Assembly (NCBI RefSeq): GCF_000702625.1
Contig: NZ_JNIS01000001.1
Span: 2,422,001 to 2,486,000, forward strand
Length of the DNA stretch: 64,000 nucleotides
Direction of reading: 5' to 3'
DNA from: Exiguobacterium oxidotolerans JCM 12280
Lineage (GTDB): Bacteria; Bacillota; Bacilli; Exiguobacteriales; Exiguobacteriaceae
Of the stretch, positions 25,672-34,261 are shown one piece after another (positions within the stretch are counted from its first letter, which is position 1; each line of letters opens with the position of its first letter). The notes under the pieces are model-generated. The model ran no database searches, was not told where the DNA came from, and worked only from the letters and a program-made list of their open reading frames with translations. Both the position numbers and the translations under genes were made by a program.

Positions 25672-25700
25672 TTATTTTCTTTAGTTAACTAAAATATACT
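25672..25700 (+). promoter_or_regulatory. Pullulanase promoter with palindromic operator
   Basis: TTATTT, 17 bases, TATACT forms a fair sigma-A promoter. Its spacer is filled by the perfect 14-bp palindrome TTTAGTTAACTAAA (25680-25693). A regulator bound there would block RNA polymerase. A TTGACA follows at 25700 but lacks a good -10 partner. Confidence 0.45.
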
Positions 25701-25769
25701 TTGACAGTATGGGAATTCGTGTGGAAAATGGAAATGAAAACGATTACATACATTTAAGGAGGATGGAAC

Positions 25770-28682
25770 ATGAATCGATGGAAATCAGTCTGTGCAGTTG
25801 TGCTAACGTTTGCACTAATTTTCAGTTTACTCCCAGTGAACGGATTAGCGCTCGAAAAAGGCAAATCGACGCTCGTCATCATTCACTACAAAGAAGATAA
25901 AACGTCAGAAAAAGATTGGAATCTCTGGCTCTGGGCGAACGGACCGGATTACTTCCCGAACAAGGCACATGCCTTTAACGGAGAAGATGCATACGGAAAG
26001 ATTGCCGCTTATGAATTCCCGGTCGACCAGCCAGAAAAAATCGGCTTGATTGTCCGTGATGATAACTGGAACAAAGATGCCGGTTCTGAAAATGACCGAT
26101 TCATCACGAAAGACATGATTAAAGACGGTGTCGCGGAAGTGTGGATTGCATCCGGAAGCAAAGACGTCTCACCGGTCAATCCGACAGGCGGGGCTGACGT
26201 CGAATCAATCAAAACAAACGTCCATTATTACCGTTATGACAACGATTATGAAAAATACGGCGTATGGGCATGGCCAAATGAGGCGGATGGCCAACGGTTC
26301 GAATTTAATCAACAGGATGCGTTTGGTGCCGTCGCGACCGTGTCGCTTGCGAACCCAACAAAACAACGGCTCGTCGGGATCATTCCGCATATCGAAGGCT
26401 GGTCCGAAAAAGACGGGGCGGATCGTTTCTTCTATGCCGGAGCAAAAGACATCTGGTTAATCGAAGGAGATCAAACGATCTACTACGGCAAACCGGAAAT
26501 TGACCGGACACCTAAGATTACAAGTTTCCTCGCAGATGACTTTAAGAAGATGACGCTCAAAACGAACGCGCCCGTCTCAGCAGACGATGTTGCGAATTTT
26601 TCGTTCACGGGACTCGTTAATCCGGTCGTCACACAACTTGACGCGAAGACACTTGAAGTCACGGTTTCGTCCGACATTGATTTATCAAAGGTTGTGACTG
26701 TGACACATCCGGTGTTCGGTGAAGGTGTGCTTGAAGCAGGACAGGTTTTACGTTCTGATGCCTTTGATCAAAAATATGCCTATGACGGCAAGTTAGGTGT
26801 GACGTACAAAAAATCAAAAACGACGTTCCGATTGTGGGCTCCGACTGCTCAAGCGGTCGAACTCGAGTTATACAAGTTACCAAAACAAGCAGCAGCAACA
26901 ACAAAAGACATCACACAAGAAATCGAGATGAAACGTGGTGACCGTGGCGTCTTTACCGTTACCGTAAAAGGTGATCTCGACGGGACAGGCTACACCTATG
27001 AAGTGAAACATGCAAAAGATACGACGCGTGCCGTCGATCCGTATGCGACCGCTGTTGCTGTCAATGGAGATCAAGGTGTTGTCGTTGATTTAAAGGAGAC
27101 AGATCCGAAACGCTGGACGAAATCGAAGGTGCCGCTCAAACAAGCGACAGATGCCATCATCTATGAAACCCACGTCCGTGATTTGTCGATGTTTGATGTG
27201 ACCGGTTCAGGCTATGATTCAGGAATTAAGCAAAAAGGGAAGTACCTCGGAGTAGTTGAACGTGGAACACGTTTAATGAAAGATGGCAAGAAAACGAAGA
27301 CGAAAACAGGACTCGATCACTTAAAAGAACTTGGCATCACACATGTTCAGTTCATCCCAGTCTACGACTTCAATACGGCTTCCGTCGATGAGACGAATCC
27401 GTTAAAATCATACAACTGGGGATATGACCCGAAAAACTACAATGCACCAGAAGGCTCATATGCGACGAATCCATATGACCCGAAAGTCAGAATCACAGAG
27501 ATGAAACAGATGATTCAAGGTCTTCATGACAATGGGCTACGTGCTGTCATGGATGTCGTTTACAACCATATGTTCGATGCCAAAGCATCAAACCTCGATA
27601 AAATCGTCCCGGGTTACTATTACCGCTACACAGAGGGTGGCGATTTAGCGAACGGGACGGGTGTCGGCAATGATACAGCGTCAGAACGCCAAATGATGCA
27701 TAAGTTGATCGTCGATTCCGTCGGGTACTGGGCGAAAGAGTATCATTGGGACGGATTCCGGTTTGATTTGATGGGAATCCATGATACGAAGACGATGAAT
27801 GCCGTCAAAAAGACGACAACTAAAATCGATCCATCAATCCTTGTTTTTGGAGAAGGGTGGAGCTTGAACACACCACTTCCTGAAACAGAAAAAGCGAACC
27901 AGACAAATGCGAAACAAATGCCGGGCGTCGCTCACTTCAACGATAACTTGCGTGATGCGCTTAAAGGAAGTGTCTTTGAAGATACGGATGCAGGATTCAT
28001 TAACGGACAGACGGGTCTTGAAACCCGCATCAAACGCGGAATCGTCGGTGAGATTGCGTATAACCAAGACATCACGGGATTCGCAGCAGAGCCGAATCAA
28101 ACCATCACGTATGTGGAAGCACACGACAACCACACGTTGTGGGACAAGTTGAACTTAACGAACCCGAACGATACGGATGCGACGAAAACGAAAATGCACC
28201 GCTTGGCGTCAAGCATCCTGTTGACATCACAAGGGACGACGTTCATTCATGCCGGTCAAGATTTCATGCGGACGAAAGGTGGCGACCATAATTCGTATAA
28301 ATCACCGGATTCCGTCAACCAACTCGACTGGAAACGGAAGATGGATCGTCAACAAGACGTCGATTACATGAAGGGCTTGATTGAAGTCCGGAAAGCGAAT
28401 CCGGCACTTCACCTCGGATCAGCGAAAGACATCAGACGGTATTTGACGTTTATCGATACGACGGAGCAAGTCGTCGCGTATCAACTTTCAGAAGATGCAC
28501 CACATCAAAAAGCAGAGTTGTTTGTTGTCCATAACGCAAAACGCGCTGCGGTCAAGCTGACGCTTCCAAAAGGAAAGTGGAAGTTGATCGTCGATGGTAA
28601 AACAGCAGGGACGAAAACACTTCGAAATGTTTCAGGCAGCATCACGGTGGATCCACTCAGTTCATTTGTTCTAAAAAAATAA
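25770..28682 (+). CDS. pulA: Secreted type I pullulanase (GH13)
   Basis: Exported alpha-1,6-debranching enzyme of 970 residues acting on pullulan, amylopectin and glycogen. A signal peptide covers residues 1 to about 28. Two CBM41-type starch-binding modules follow (about 32-150 and 150-245, with WNLWLWANG and YGVWAWPNE), then an Ig-like spacer, a CBM48-like module (VTYKKSKTTFRLWAPTAQAV, about 345-450), the GH13 catalytic barrel (about 460-870) and a C-terminal beta domain. YNWGYDPKNYNAPEGSY near residue 547 is the type I pullulanase signature. The nucleophile Asp is in GFRFDLMG (about 665), the acid Glu in FGEGW (about 693), and the third Asp in VEAHDNHT (about 784). AAGGAGGA precedes the ATG. 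It stands alone, feeding extracellular starch breakdown. Confidence 0.95.
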   Translation: MNRWKSVCAVVLTFALIFSLLPVNGLALEKGKSTLVIIHYKEDKTSEKDWNLWLWANGPDYFPNKAHAFNGEDAYGKIAAYEFPVDQPEKIGLIVRDDNWNKDAGSENDRFITKDMIKDGVAEVWIASGSKDVSPVNPTGGADVESIKTNVHYYRYDNDYEKYGVWAWPNEADGQRFEFNQQDAFGAVATVSLANPTKQRLVGIIPHIEGWSEKDGADRFFYAGAKDIWLIEGDQTIYYGKPEIDRTPKITSFLADDFKKMTLKTNAPVSADDVANFSFTGLVNPVVTQLDAKTLEVTVSSDIDLSKVVTVTHPVFGEGVLEAGQVLRSDAFDQKYAYDGKLGVTYKKSKTTFRLWAPTAQAVELELYKLPKQAAATTKDITQEIEMKRGDRGVFTVTVKGDLDGTGYTYEVKHAKDTTRAVDPYATAVAVNGDQGVVVDLKETDPKRWTKSKVPLKQATDAIIYETHVRDLSMFDVTGSGYDSGIKQKGKYLGVVERGTRLMKDGKKTKTKTGLDHLKELGITHVQFIPVYDFNTASVDETNPLKSYNWGYDPKNYNAPEGSYATNPYDPKVRITEMKQMIQGLHDNGLRAVMDVVYNHMFDAKASNLDKIVPGYYYRYTEGGDLANGTGVGNDTASERQMMHKLIVDSVGYWAKEYHWDGFRFDLMGIHDTKTMNAVKKTTTKIDPSILVFGEGWSLNTPLPETEKANQTNAKQMPGVAHFNDNLRDALKGSVFEDTDAGFINGQTGLETRIKRGIVGEIAYNQDITGFAAEPNQTITYVEAHDNHTLWDKLNLTNPNDTDATKTKMHRLASSILLTSQGTTFIHAGQDFMRTKGGDHNSYKSPDSVNQLDWKRKMDRQQDVDYMKGLIEVRKANPALHLGSAKDIRRYLTFIDTTEQVVAYQLSEDAPHQKAELFVVHNAKRAAVKLTLPKGKWKLIVDGKTAGTKTLRNVSGSITVDPLSSFVLKK

Positions 28683-28690
28683 CAAGATAC

Positions 28691-28740
28691 AAAAAGGTCG
28701 TCCCTACCATGAGTGATTCACGGTAGGGACGACCTTTTTT
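28691..28740. terminator. Bidirectional terminator between pulA and the symporter gene
   Basis: AAAAAGGTCGTCCCTACC pairs perfectly with GGTAGGGACGACCTTTTT around a 13-base loop, with a T run on one side and an A run on the other. Confidence 0.92.
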
Positions 28741-28755
28741 CATCAAGCGGAAAAC

Positions 28756-30009
28756 TTACGCGTAGCGCTCGTCTTCGACTTCCTTATCTTTTAAGTTACC
28801 TTCTTCCGATTTTGCAACGATGACGGCACAAGCAGCGTCACCAGTGACGTTGACGGCAGTCCGCATCATGTCGAGTAGACGATCGACTCCGATGATTAAG
28901 GCGATCCCTTCGACGGGAAGATTGACCGACTGGAGGACCATCGTCAGCATGACGAGACCGACTCCAGGTACACCAGCTGTTCCGACTGACGCGAGGACGG
29001 CAGTCAAGACGACCGTCGCCAGTTGTCCTGGTGTTAAATCGACATTATAGACTTGCGCGATGAAGACGGTCGCGACCCCTTGCATGATTGCTGTTCCGTC
29101 CATGTTGATCGTCGCACCAAGCGGTTGAACGAAACTTGAGACAGATCGTGGTACTTTAAGTTCGCGTTGCGCCGTTTGCATCGCGACCGGAAGAGTTGCG
29201 TTCGACGAAGATGTCGAGAAGGCGAACATCATGACGGGTGCAAACTTCTTGAAGAAGAAGAACGGATTCATCTTCCCGATCAAAGAGACGGCAGAACCAT
29301 ATGTGAATAATGAATGGACGATTAATGATAAGACGACGATTGACATATACGCGAACATTGCTTGTAATGATTTAAGACCTAATGAACCAACGGCTGAAGC
29401 GATCAAGGCGAAAGCTCCGAGCGGCGCCATTTTCATGACGAGTGTGATTAAGTACGTCATCAAGTCATTGCCTTGTTCGATGAACGAACGGAGCGTTGCT
29501 GCTTTTTTACCTAAGAACGTAATCCCGAAACCGATGAAAACGCTGAAGACGATGATTTGGAGCATGTTACCTTCTGCCATCGCCGTGATCGGGTTTGTCG
29601 GGAACATCCCGACAATCGTATTGATGATACTTGTATCAGGAATCTCACCGGTTGCCTTTGAGAGTCCTTCAGTCTGGAAATTACCACGTTCGCCCGGTTT
29701 GATTAATAAGGCAAGACCAAGTGCGATGATGATCGCAACTGCTGTCGTCGATAAGAAAAACCCGATGGCTTTTCCGCCGACACGACCTAATTCTTTTGGG
29801 TTTCCGAGACCCATGACACCGAGGGAAATGGAGAAGAAGACGATTGGAACAACAAGCATTTTAATCAGGTTCAAGAAAATCGTCCCGATTGGTTGTAAGG
29901 CATACATATTTAGTTTTTCGTAAATCGTCTTGTCAGGTAGAGCGGCTAGGACAAGTCCTAAGGCGATACCGATGAGAAGACCCCAGATGACTCGTTTTGC
30001 TTCTTTCAT
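28756..30009 (-). CDS. Dicarboxylate/amino acid:cation symporter (GltP/DctA family)
   Basis: Membrane symporter of 417 residues in the SDF/DAACS family, taking up glutamate, aspartate or C4-dicarboxylates with Na+ or H+. Family features: eight or so hydrophobic segments, the first hairpin-loop serine motif STSSSNATLPVAM, the NMDGTAIMQG metal/substrate motif, and the second hairpin AVLASVGTAGVPG. The C-terminal GVDRLLDMMRTAVNVTGDAACAVIVA carries substrate-binding Asp and Arg/Asn residues. The start is ATG 30009; GGAG lies 12 bases before it, a long but usable spacing. A TTG closer to the site is too near. Substrate choice between glutamate and dicarboxylate is open. Confidence 0.92.
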   Translation of the reverse strand: MKEAKRVIWGLLIGIALGLVLAALPDKTIYEKLNMYALQPIGTIFLNLIKMLVVPIVFFSISLGVMGLGNPKELGRVGGKAIGFFLSTTAVAIIIALGLALLIKPGERGNFQTEGLSKATGEIPDTSIINTIVGMFPTNPITAMAEGNMLQIIVFSVFIGFGITFLGKKAATLRSFIEQGNDLMTYLITLVMKMAPLGAFALIASAVGSLGLKSLQAMFAYMSIVVLSLIVHSLFTYGSAVSLIGKMNPFFFFKKFAPVMMFAFSTSSSNATLPVAMQTAQRELKVPRSVSSFVQPLGATINMDGTAIMQGVATVFIAQVYNVDLTPGQLATVVLTAVLASVGTAGVPGVGLVMLTMVLQSVNLPVEGIALIIGVDRLLDMMRTAVNVTGDAACAVIVAKSEEGNLKDKEVEDERYA

Positions 30010-30231
30010 AAATAATACCAACTCCTTTTTCAGATAACTGTTTATATATTGACACATCTTTCACTGTTTTGACAAAACATTTTAACGATTTTTAGAAAGC
30101 GCTTACAAAAAGTGTCACGTTTTTTTAGGTAAAACAGATGAATCTGTTGTAAATAATGGGACGACATGAGACTATAGAAAGGAACAAAAAGGAACATATC
30201 CAGGATGTAATGAGAACATGTCAATCAACTA

Positions 30232-30260
30232 TTGACCATTCTGTACATTCCTACTATAAT
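30232..30260 (+). promoter_or_regulatory. Sigma-A promoter of rpsU-yqeY
   Basis: TTGACC, 17 bases, TATAAT: near-consensus, about 60 bases before the rpsU start. Confidence 0.85.
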
Positions 30261-30268
30261 GTTATATG

Positions 30269-30283
30269 ACGTGTCTGACACGT
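30269..30283 (+). promoter_or_regulatory. Palindrome at the rpsU transcription start
   Basis: ACGTGTC, T, GACACGT: a perfect 7-bp inverted repeat placed 9-23 bases after the -10 box. It could be an operator or a 5'-end hairpin of the mRNA. Confidence 0.45.
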
Positions 30284-30320
30284 TTCCTTTAGTCGGTAAT
30301 ATCGGAGGGAGGGAAAACTA

Positions 30321-30494
30321 GTGGAAACTCGTGTACGTAAAAATGAATCACTTGAAGACGCACTTCGTCGCTTCAAACGTGGTGTTTCAAAAGATGGTAC
30401 GCTTGCTGAAGTTCGTAAACGTAAACACTACGAAAAGCCAAGTGTAAAACGTAAGCTTAAATCGGAGGCTGCGCGTAAGCGTAAGAAGTTCTAA
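30321..30494 (+). CDS. rpsU: 30S ribosomal protein S21
   Basis: Ribosomal protein of 57 residues, a small basic component of the 30S subunit. The sequence starts [20 protein letters not shown], contains [18 protein letters not shown] and ends ARKRKKF, all standard for bS21. The start is GTG 30321, preceded by CGGAGGGAGGG. It precedes yqeY by 21 bases, the same pair as in Bacillus. Identification is secure despite the small size. Confidence 0.97.
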   Translation: METRVRKNESLEDALRRFKRGVSKDGTLAEVRKRKHYEKPSVKRKLKSEAARKRKKF

Positions 30495-30515
30495 CGTTAG
30501 AGAGGGTGTATCCTC

Positions 30516-30962
30516 ATGAGTCTTCAAGAGCGTTTGACAGCGGATATGAAGGAAGCCATGCGTTCGCGTGAGAAAGATCGTCTGACGACGATTCGGATGG
30601 TGAAGTCGTCCCTGCAAAATGAAGCGATTAAACTCGGTAAGCAAGAATTAACTGATGAGGAAGAGCTAACTATACTCTCACGTGAGATGAAACAGCGCAA
30701 CGACTCCCTCCGAGAATTCGAAAGCGCTGATCGTCACGACCTCGTCGAGAAGATTCAAGCAGAGATTATCGTGCTCGAAGCTTATATGCCAAAACAACTT
30801 TCTCAAGAAGAAGTACAGGAAATCGTTGATGCAGCTATTGCACAGACGGGTGCCTCTGCTCCTTCTGACATGGGTAAAGTAATGGGCGTCGTCATGCCGC
30901 AGCTGAAAGGCAAGGCGGACGGTGCTTTGATTAATCGACTTGTTAAACAACAATTAAATTGA
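30516..30962 (+). CDS. yqeY: GatB/YqeY domain protein
   Basis: Small protein of 148 residues made of a YqeY domain, related to the tail domain of the GatB amidotransferase subunit that contacts tRNA. It begins [22 protein letters not shown] and includes [25 protein letters not shown] and [18 protein letters not shown], all family hallmarks. Function is not firmly established; tRNA-related roles are proposed. Co-transcribed with rpsU and closed by a terminator. Confidence 0.93.
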   Translation: MSLQERLTADMKEAMRSREKDRLTTIRMVKSSLQNEAIKLGKQELTDEEELTILSREMKQRNDSLREFESADRHDLVEKIQAEIIVLEAYMPKQLSQEEVQEIVDAAIAQTGASAPSDMGKVMGVVMPQLKGKADGALINRLVKQQLN

Positions 30963-30968
30963 TCAATT

Positions 30969-31000
30969 TTGAAGGTGTCCCTCGGGATGCCTTTTTTTAT
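30969..31000 (+). terminator. Terminator after yqeY
   Basis: AAGGTGTCC and GGGATGCCT form a short imperfect stem around CTC, then a long T run. Confidence 0.7.
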
Positions 31001-31153
31001 TTGTTTTTTCGACACATATTATCGGAATAATTAGAAAATAAAAGAGTTGTGAAACCTTTTAATGGGTGAAAGCGTATATAATAAGAGTAACAAAGAAGTG
31101 TGTTTCAGAAGGGGAGAAGCGTCTGATTCTGATAAAAAGGGGTGAACGGAGTA

Positions 31154-31663
31154 ATGTCTTTTAGCTTAGGGATGATTTTAGCGGTCTTCTTGGTCGGTGT
31201 CGTCATGTTGCTGATCGAAATATTCGTCACAGGATTCGGTATCTTTGGAGTTGTGGGTATCGGTGCTGTCCTCGCGAGCCTGATCATGGCTGGGGCGACG
31301 GTCGGTCAAGTCGGCCTTGCGATAGGTCTATCCGTATTTTTGTCGCTGGCGGCAGGGTACTGGGCATACCGGAGAATCAAATCCAACCAATCATTATTAT
31401 GGAGAGGTTTGATTTTGACGGATTCGACATCGTCGGAAAAAGGGTATTTGTCACATGAAGAGAAAGTTCAACTCAATGGCAAGGAAGGTATCAGTTTGAC
31501 ACCTTTACGACCTGCTGGAACGATTGAAATCGATGGGAATCGAATCGATGCAGTGACTGAAGGGAATTTTATCGGCTCTGGTGAGCGAATTATCGTCAAA
31601 GAAGTGACACACGGACGCGTCGTCGTTCGAGTCCAAACTACGAAGGAGGAGTCAATCACATGA
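31154..31663 (+). CDS. NfeD-like membrane protein
   Basis: Protein of 169 residues. Membrane helices fill about residues 1-75 ([25 protein letters not shown] and two more), and a C-terminal OB-fold NfeD domain spans about 105-165 ([29 protein letters not shown] and RVVVRVQ). It is the short NfeD form, without the N-terminal serine protease. NfeD proteins partner with flotillins, and floA follows with a 4-base overlap, as in B. subtilis yqeZ-floA, although YqeZ itself is the long form there. The start is ATG 31154 after AAGGGGTG; GTG 31142 lies within that site. Confidence 0.9.
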   Translation: MSFSLGMILAVFLVGVVMLLIEIFVTGFGIFGVVGIGAVLASLIMAGATVGQVGLAIGLSVFLSLAAGYWAYRRIKSNQSLLWRGLILTDSTSSEKGYLSHEEKVQLNGKEGISLTPLRPAGTIEIDGNRIDAVTEGNFIGSGERIIVKEVTHGRVVVRVQTTKEESIT

Positions 31664-32643
31664 CACCTGAACTGTTAACGGTCCTACTCATATCCGGAGG
31701 AGTCTTAATCTTCCTCGCAATTTTCTTTACGCTCGTTCCAATCCCACTGTGGATTAGTTCTTTAGCGGCCGGCGTCCGCGTCTCGATTTTTACACTCGTC
31801 GGAATGCGTTTACGTCGCGTCACACCATCTAAAATCGTTAATCCGTTAATCAAAGCCGTCAAAGCTGGCTTAAACTTGAATACGAACCAACTTGAAAGTC
31901 ATTTTCTTGCCGGTGGTAACGTCGACCGTGTCGTCAATGCGTTGATTGCCGCGCATCGTGCAAACATCGAACTTAGTTTCGAGCGTGCAGCCGCGATTGA
32001 TTTGGCAGGACGTAACGTACTTGAAGCAGTACAGATGTCAGTTAACCCAAAAGTCATCGAAACACCATTCATCGCAGGTGTTGCGATGAACGGGATTGAA
32101 GTAAAAGCAAAAGCAAGAATCACAGTCCGGGCAAACATTGACCGTCTTGTCGGTGGTGCGGGTGAAGAAACAGTCATCGCCCGTGTCGGCGAAGGTGTCA
32201 TTTCGACAATCGGTTCGTGTCATGATCAAAAAGAAGTGCTTGAAAATCCAGAAATGATTTCACGGACGGTTCTTGCGAAAGGCCTTGATTCCGGTACGGC
32301 GTTCGAAATTCTCTCAATCGATATCGCGGACATCGATATCGGGAAAAACATCGGTGCCGTTCTTCAAACGGATCAAGCGGAAGCGGATAAGAACATCGCC
32401 CAAGCGAAAGCGGAAGAGCGTCGTGCGATGGCGATTGCGAGCGAACAAGAAATGAAATCGCGTGTCGAAGAAATGCGTGCGAAAGTTGTTGCGGCAGAAG
32501 CGGAAGTTCCACTTGCGATTTCGGAAGCGCTTCGTGACGGAAACTTCAGCGTGATGGATTATGCGAATTACCTCAACGTGACAGCAGATACGAAGATGCG
32601 CCAGGCAATCGGTGGTCAGTCTTCGCCGAATGACTCACAATAA
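31660..32643 (+). CDS. floA: Flotillin-like protein FloA
   Basis: Membrane scaffold of 327 residues organising functional membrane microdomains. An N-terminal hairpin membrane segment (about 5-27, ending [17 protein letters not shown]) is followed by the SPFH-type domain with [33 protein letters not shown]. The EA-repeat region [20 protein letters not shown] is near residues 245-285. The C-terminus [11 protein letters not shown] fits. The ATG overlaps the nfeD stop. Confidence 0.95.
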   Translation: MTPELLTVLLISGGVLIFLAIFFTLVPIPLWISSLAAGVRVSIFTLVGMRLRRVTPSKIVNPLIKAVKAGLNLNTNQLESHFLAGGNVDRVVNALIAAHRANIELSFERAAAIDLAGRNVLEAVQMSVNPKVIETPFIAGVAMNGIEVKAKARITVRANIDRLVGGAGEETVIARVGEGVISTIGSCHDQKEVLENPEMISRTVLAKGLDSGTAFEILSIDIADIDIGKNIGAVLQTDQAEADKNIAQAKAEERRAMAIASEQEMKSRVEEMRAKVVAAEAEVPLAISEALRDGNFSVMDYANYLNVTADTKMRQAIGGQSSPNDSQ

Positions 32644-32656
32644 AGGATGATGTAGG

Positions 32657-33100
32657 ATGGGAAGTTTAATCTGGGTCGGTTTAATGGTGGCATTTGGCGT
32701 CATCTCTGTCATTTCTAAAGCGGCAGATAAAAGTAAAGCTAACCAACCGACAAGAACGCCATCAAAAGAGTTTGGGGATTATGTGAAGAACATGGTGGGA
32801 CAGGCAGAAACGATGACGAAGGATGATGCACCGCCGGCTGTAAAAAAGAAACAGCAACGTCTGCTTCTAGAAGATCGTCGAACGGACATGCAACGGCATA
32901 CCGATCGTCAACTGGTTTCTAAAACGAGTACGAATATCGGAGAAATCAAGGGGTCAATCGCCGAAGGAGCAATCGGGACGAAAGCGGTCAAGAAAACAGG
33001 GATGCAAACGACGCAAGAAGAAGCGCGTCGTGCCATCATTTGGAGTGAAGTCCTCGGTCCACCCGTTTCAAAACGTAAAACGAAAACACCCCATTCATAA
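32657..33100 (+). CDS. Small membrane-anchored hypothetical protein
   Basis: Protein of 147 residues: one N-terminal hydrophobic segment (SLIWVGLMVAFGVISVISKA), then a charged, probably disordered middle, then a conserved-looking C-terminal motif RRAIIWSEVLGPPVSKRK. Similar short 'I.SEILGPP' tails occur in small Firmicutes membrane proteins of unknown function. It occupies the place held by the sporulation genes yqfC and yqfD in Bacillus, between floA and phoH, but shows no evident likeness to them. It follows floA by 13 bases with a weak ribosome binding site (AAAGGATGAT). Confidence 0.8.
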   Translation: MGSLIWVGLMVAFGVISVISKAADKSKANQPTRTPSKEFGDYVKNMVGQAETMTKDDAPPAVKKKQQRLLLEDRRTDMQRHTDRQLVSKTSTNIGEIKGSIAEGAIGTKAVKKTGMQTTQEEARRAIIWSEVLGPPVSKRKTKTPHS

Positions 33101-33104
33101 GAAC

Positions 33105-33142
33105 AGGTCAGCTTCCTAATTTTAAGGGGGGCTGACCTTTTT
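33105..33142 (+). terminator. Terminator between the hypothetical gene and phoH
   Basis: AGGTCAGC and GCTGACCT pair, with TTCC and GGGG extending the stem, followed by a T run. Confidence 0.85.
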
Positions 33143-33260
33143 AGTCGTTTCAACAAGATGGGTTTTTCTTTCCATCTATTATTAGGAAATGCTAAAGTAG
33201 AAGAGAATAGATTTGTGGCGATGACATACTGTTGTCCATCATTAGGAGGCCAATCATAAC

Positions 33261-34223
33261 GTGATATTTAATGAAAGAATTCCATTCGCATTCTCGAATT
33301 CAGATCAGACGCAAGCATTCGTTGGACCAAATGATGCGGTGCTTAAAACAATGGAGGCAGAACTTGATGTTCAGCTCGTTCATCGAGGTGATGAATTGAT
33401 TGTTCAAACAGAAATGGAGGACGCGATTAGACTGGCGACGCAAGTCATCGGCGTTCTCACACAGCTCGTGAATCGTGGGGCAGTTTTAACGGAGCGTGAC
33501 GCAACAAGTGCAATTCAATTGGCGCGACAAAATCGAGTCGATGAATTACTTGAATTATATGACACCGTCGTTCATACGAATCATAAAGGAAAACCGCTCC
33601 GTGCAAAAACGCTTGGTCAAGCACGTTATGTACGCGGAATCGAGAAATACGATTTAACGTTCGGAATCGGACCTGCCGGGACAGGTAAAACGTATTTAGC
33701 TGTCGTCATGGCGGCAAAAGCCCTGAAAGAGGGGCACGTGAAACGGCTCGTCCTTACACGTCCTGCTGTTGAAGCTGGTGAAAGTCTAGGTTTCTTACCG
33801 GGGGACTTAAAAGAAAAAGTCGATCCTTACCTTCGTCCGTTATACGATGCGCTCCATGATGTGTTAGGCGTCGAACATACAGCGCGCCTATTAGAGCGCG
33901 GTGTGATTGAAATTGCTCCACTTGCCTACATGCGTGGACGAACGCTTGAACATGCCTTCGTCATTTTGGATGAAGCTCAAAATACGACAAAAGAACAAAT
34001 GAAAATGTTTTTGACGCGACTCGGATTTCATTCGAAAATGATTGTTACAGGAGATTTGACGCAAGTCGACTTGCCGCGGGGAAAAACCTCTGGATTGCAA
34101 GAAGCTTTGAATTTGCTAGGTGATGTTCGAGGCATTCATTTTGAACACTTCAGTTCTGCTGATGTCGTTCGTCATCCACTTGTCCGAAAAATCATTGATG
34201 CGTACAGCCAAGAAATCGGCTGA
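33261..34223 (+). CDS. phoH: PhoH-family ATPase
   Basis: Cytosolic ATPase of 320 residues, with RNA-related roles proposed. A small N-terminal domain (about 1-110) is followed by the P-loop domain: Walker A GPAGTGKTYLAV near residue 135, LTRPAVEAGESLGFLPGDLKEKVDPYLRP, Walker B FVILDEAQNTT, and VTGDLTQVDLPRG. The start is GTG 33261, 10 bases after TAGGAGG. It begins a new transcription unit that leads into pgpH, ybeY, dgkA, cdd and era. Confidence 0.94.
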   Translation: MIFNERIPFAFSNSDQTQAFVGPNDAVLKTMEAELDVQLVHRGDELIVQTEMEDAIRLATQVIGVLTQLVNRGAVLTERDATSAIQLARQNRVDELLELYDTVVHTNHKGKPLRAKTLGQARYVRGIEKYDLTFGIGPAGTGKTYLAVVMAAKALKEGHVKRLVLTRPAVEAGESLGFLPGDLKEKVDPYLRPLYDALHDVLGVEHTARLLERGVIEIAPLAYMRGRTLEHAFVILDEAQNTTKEQMKMFLTRLGFHSKMIVTGDLTQVDLPRGKTSGLQEALNLLGDVRGIHFEHFSSADVVRHPLVRKIIDAYSQEIG

Positions 34224-34261
34224 AACTCAACCATGAAAGTAAGGGGAAGGGGGACTAAGGC

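Larger units (their letters stand above)
25385..25769 (+). other. 385-bp intergenic region: hairpin element, two terminators, promoter
   Basis: No gene. From left to right it holds a nested inverted-repeat element (25418-25538), two terminators (25566-25587 and 25626-25654), and the pullulanase promoter with a palindromic site (25672-25700). Confidence 0.7.
30010..30320. other. 311-bp divergent intergenic region between symporter and rpsU
   Basis: No gene. The left half is the AT-rich upstream region of the symporter gene. The right half holds the rpsU promoter (30232-30260) and a 7-1-7 palindrome (30269-30283). Confidence 0.6.

Noticed and set aside
29231-29923. 230-codon open frame antisense to the symporter gene
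   Set aside because: A shadow of the conserved minus-strand symporter; no ribosome binding site or plausible protein features.
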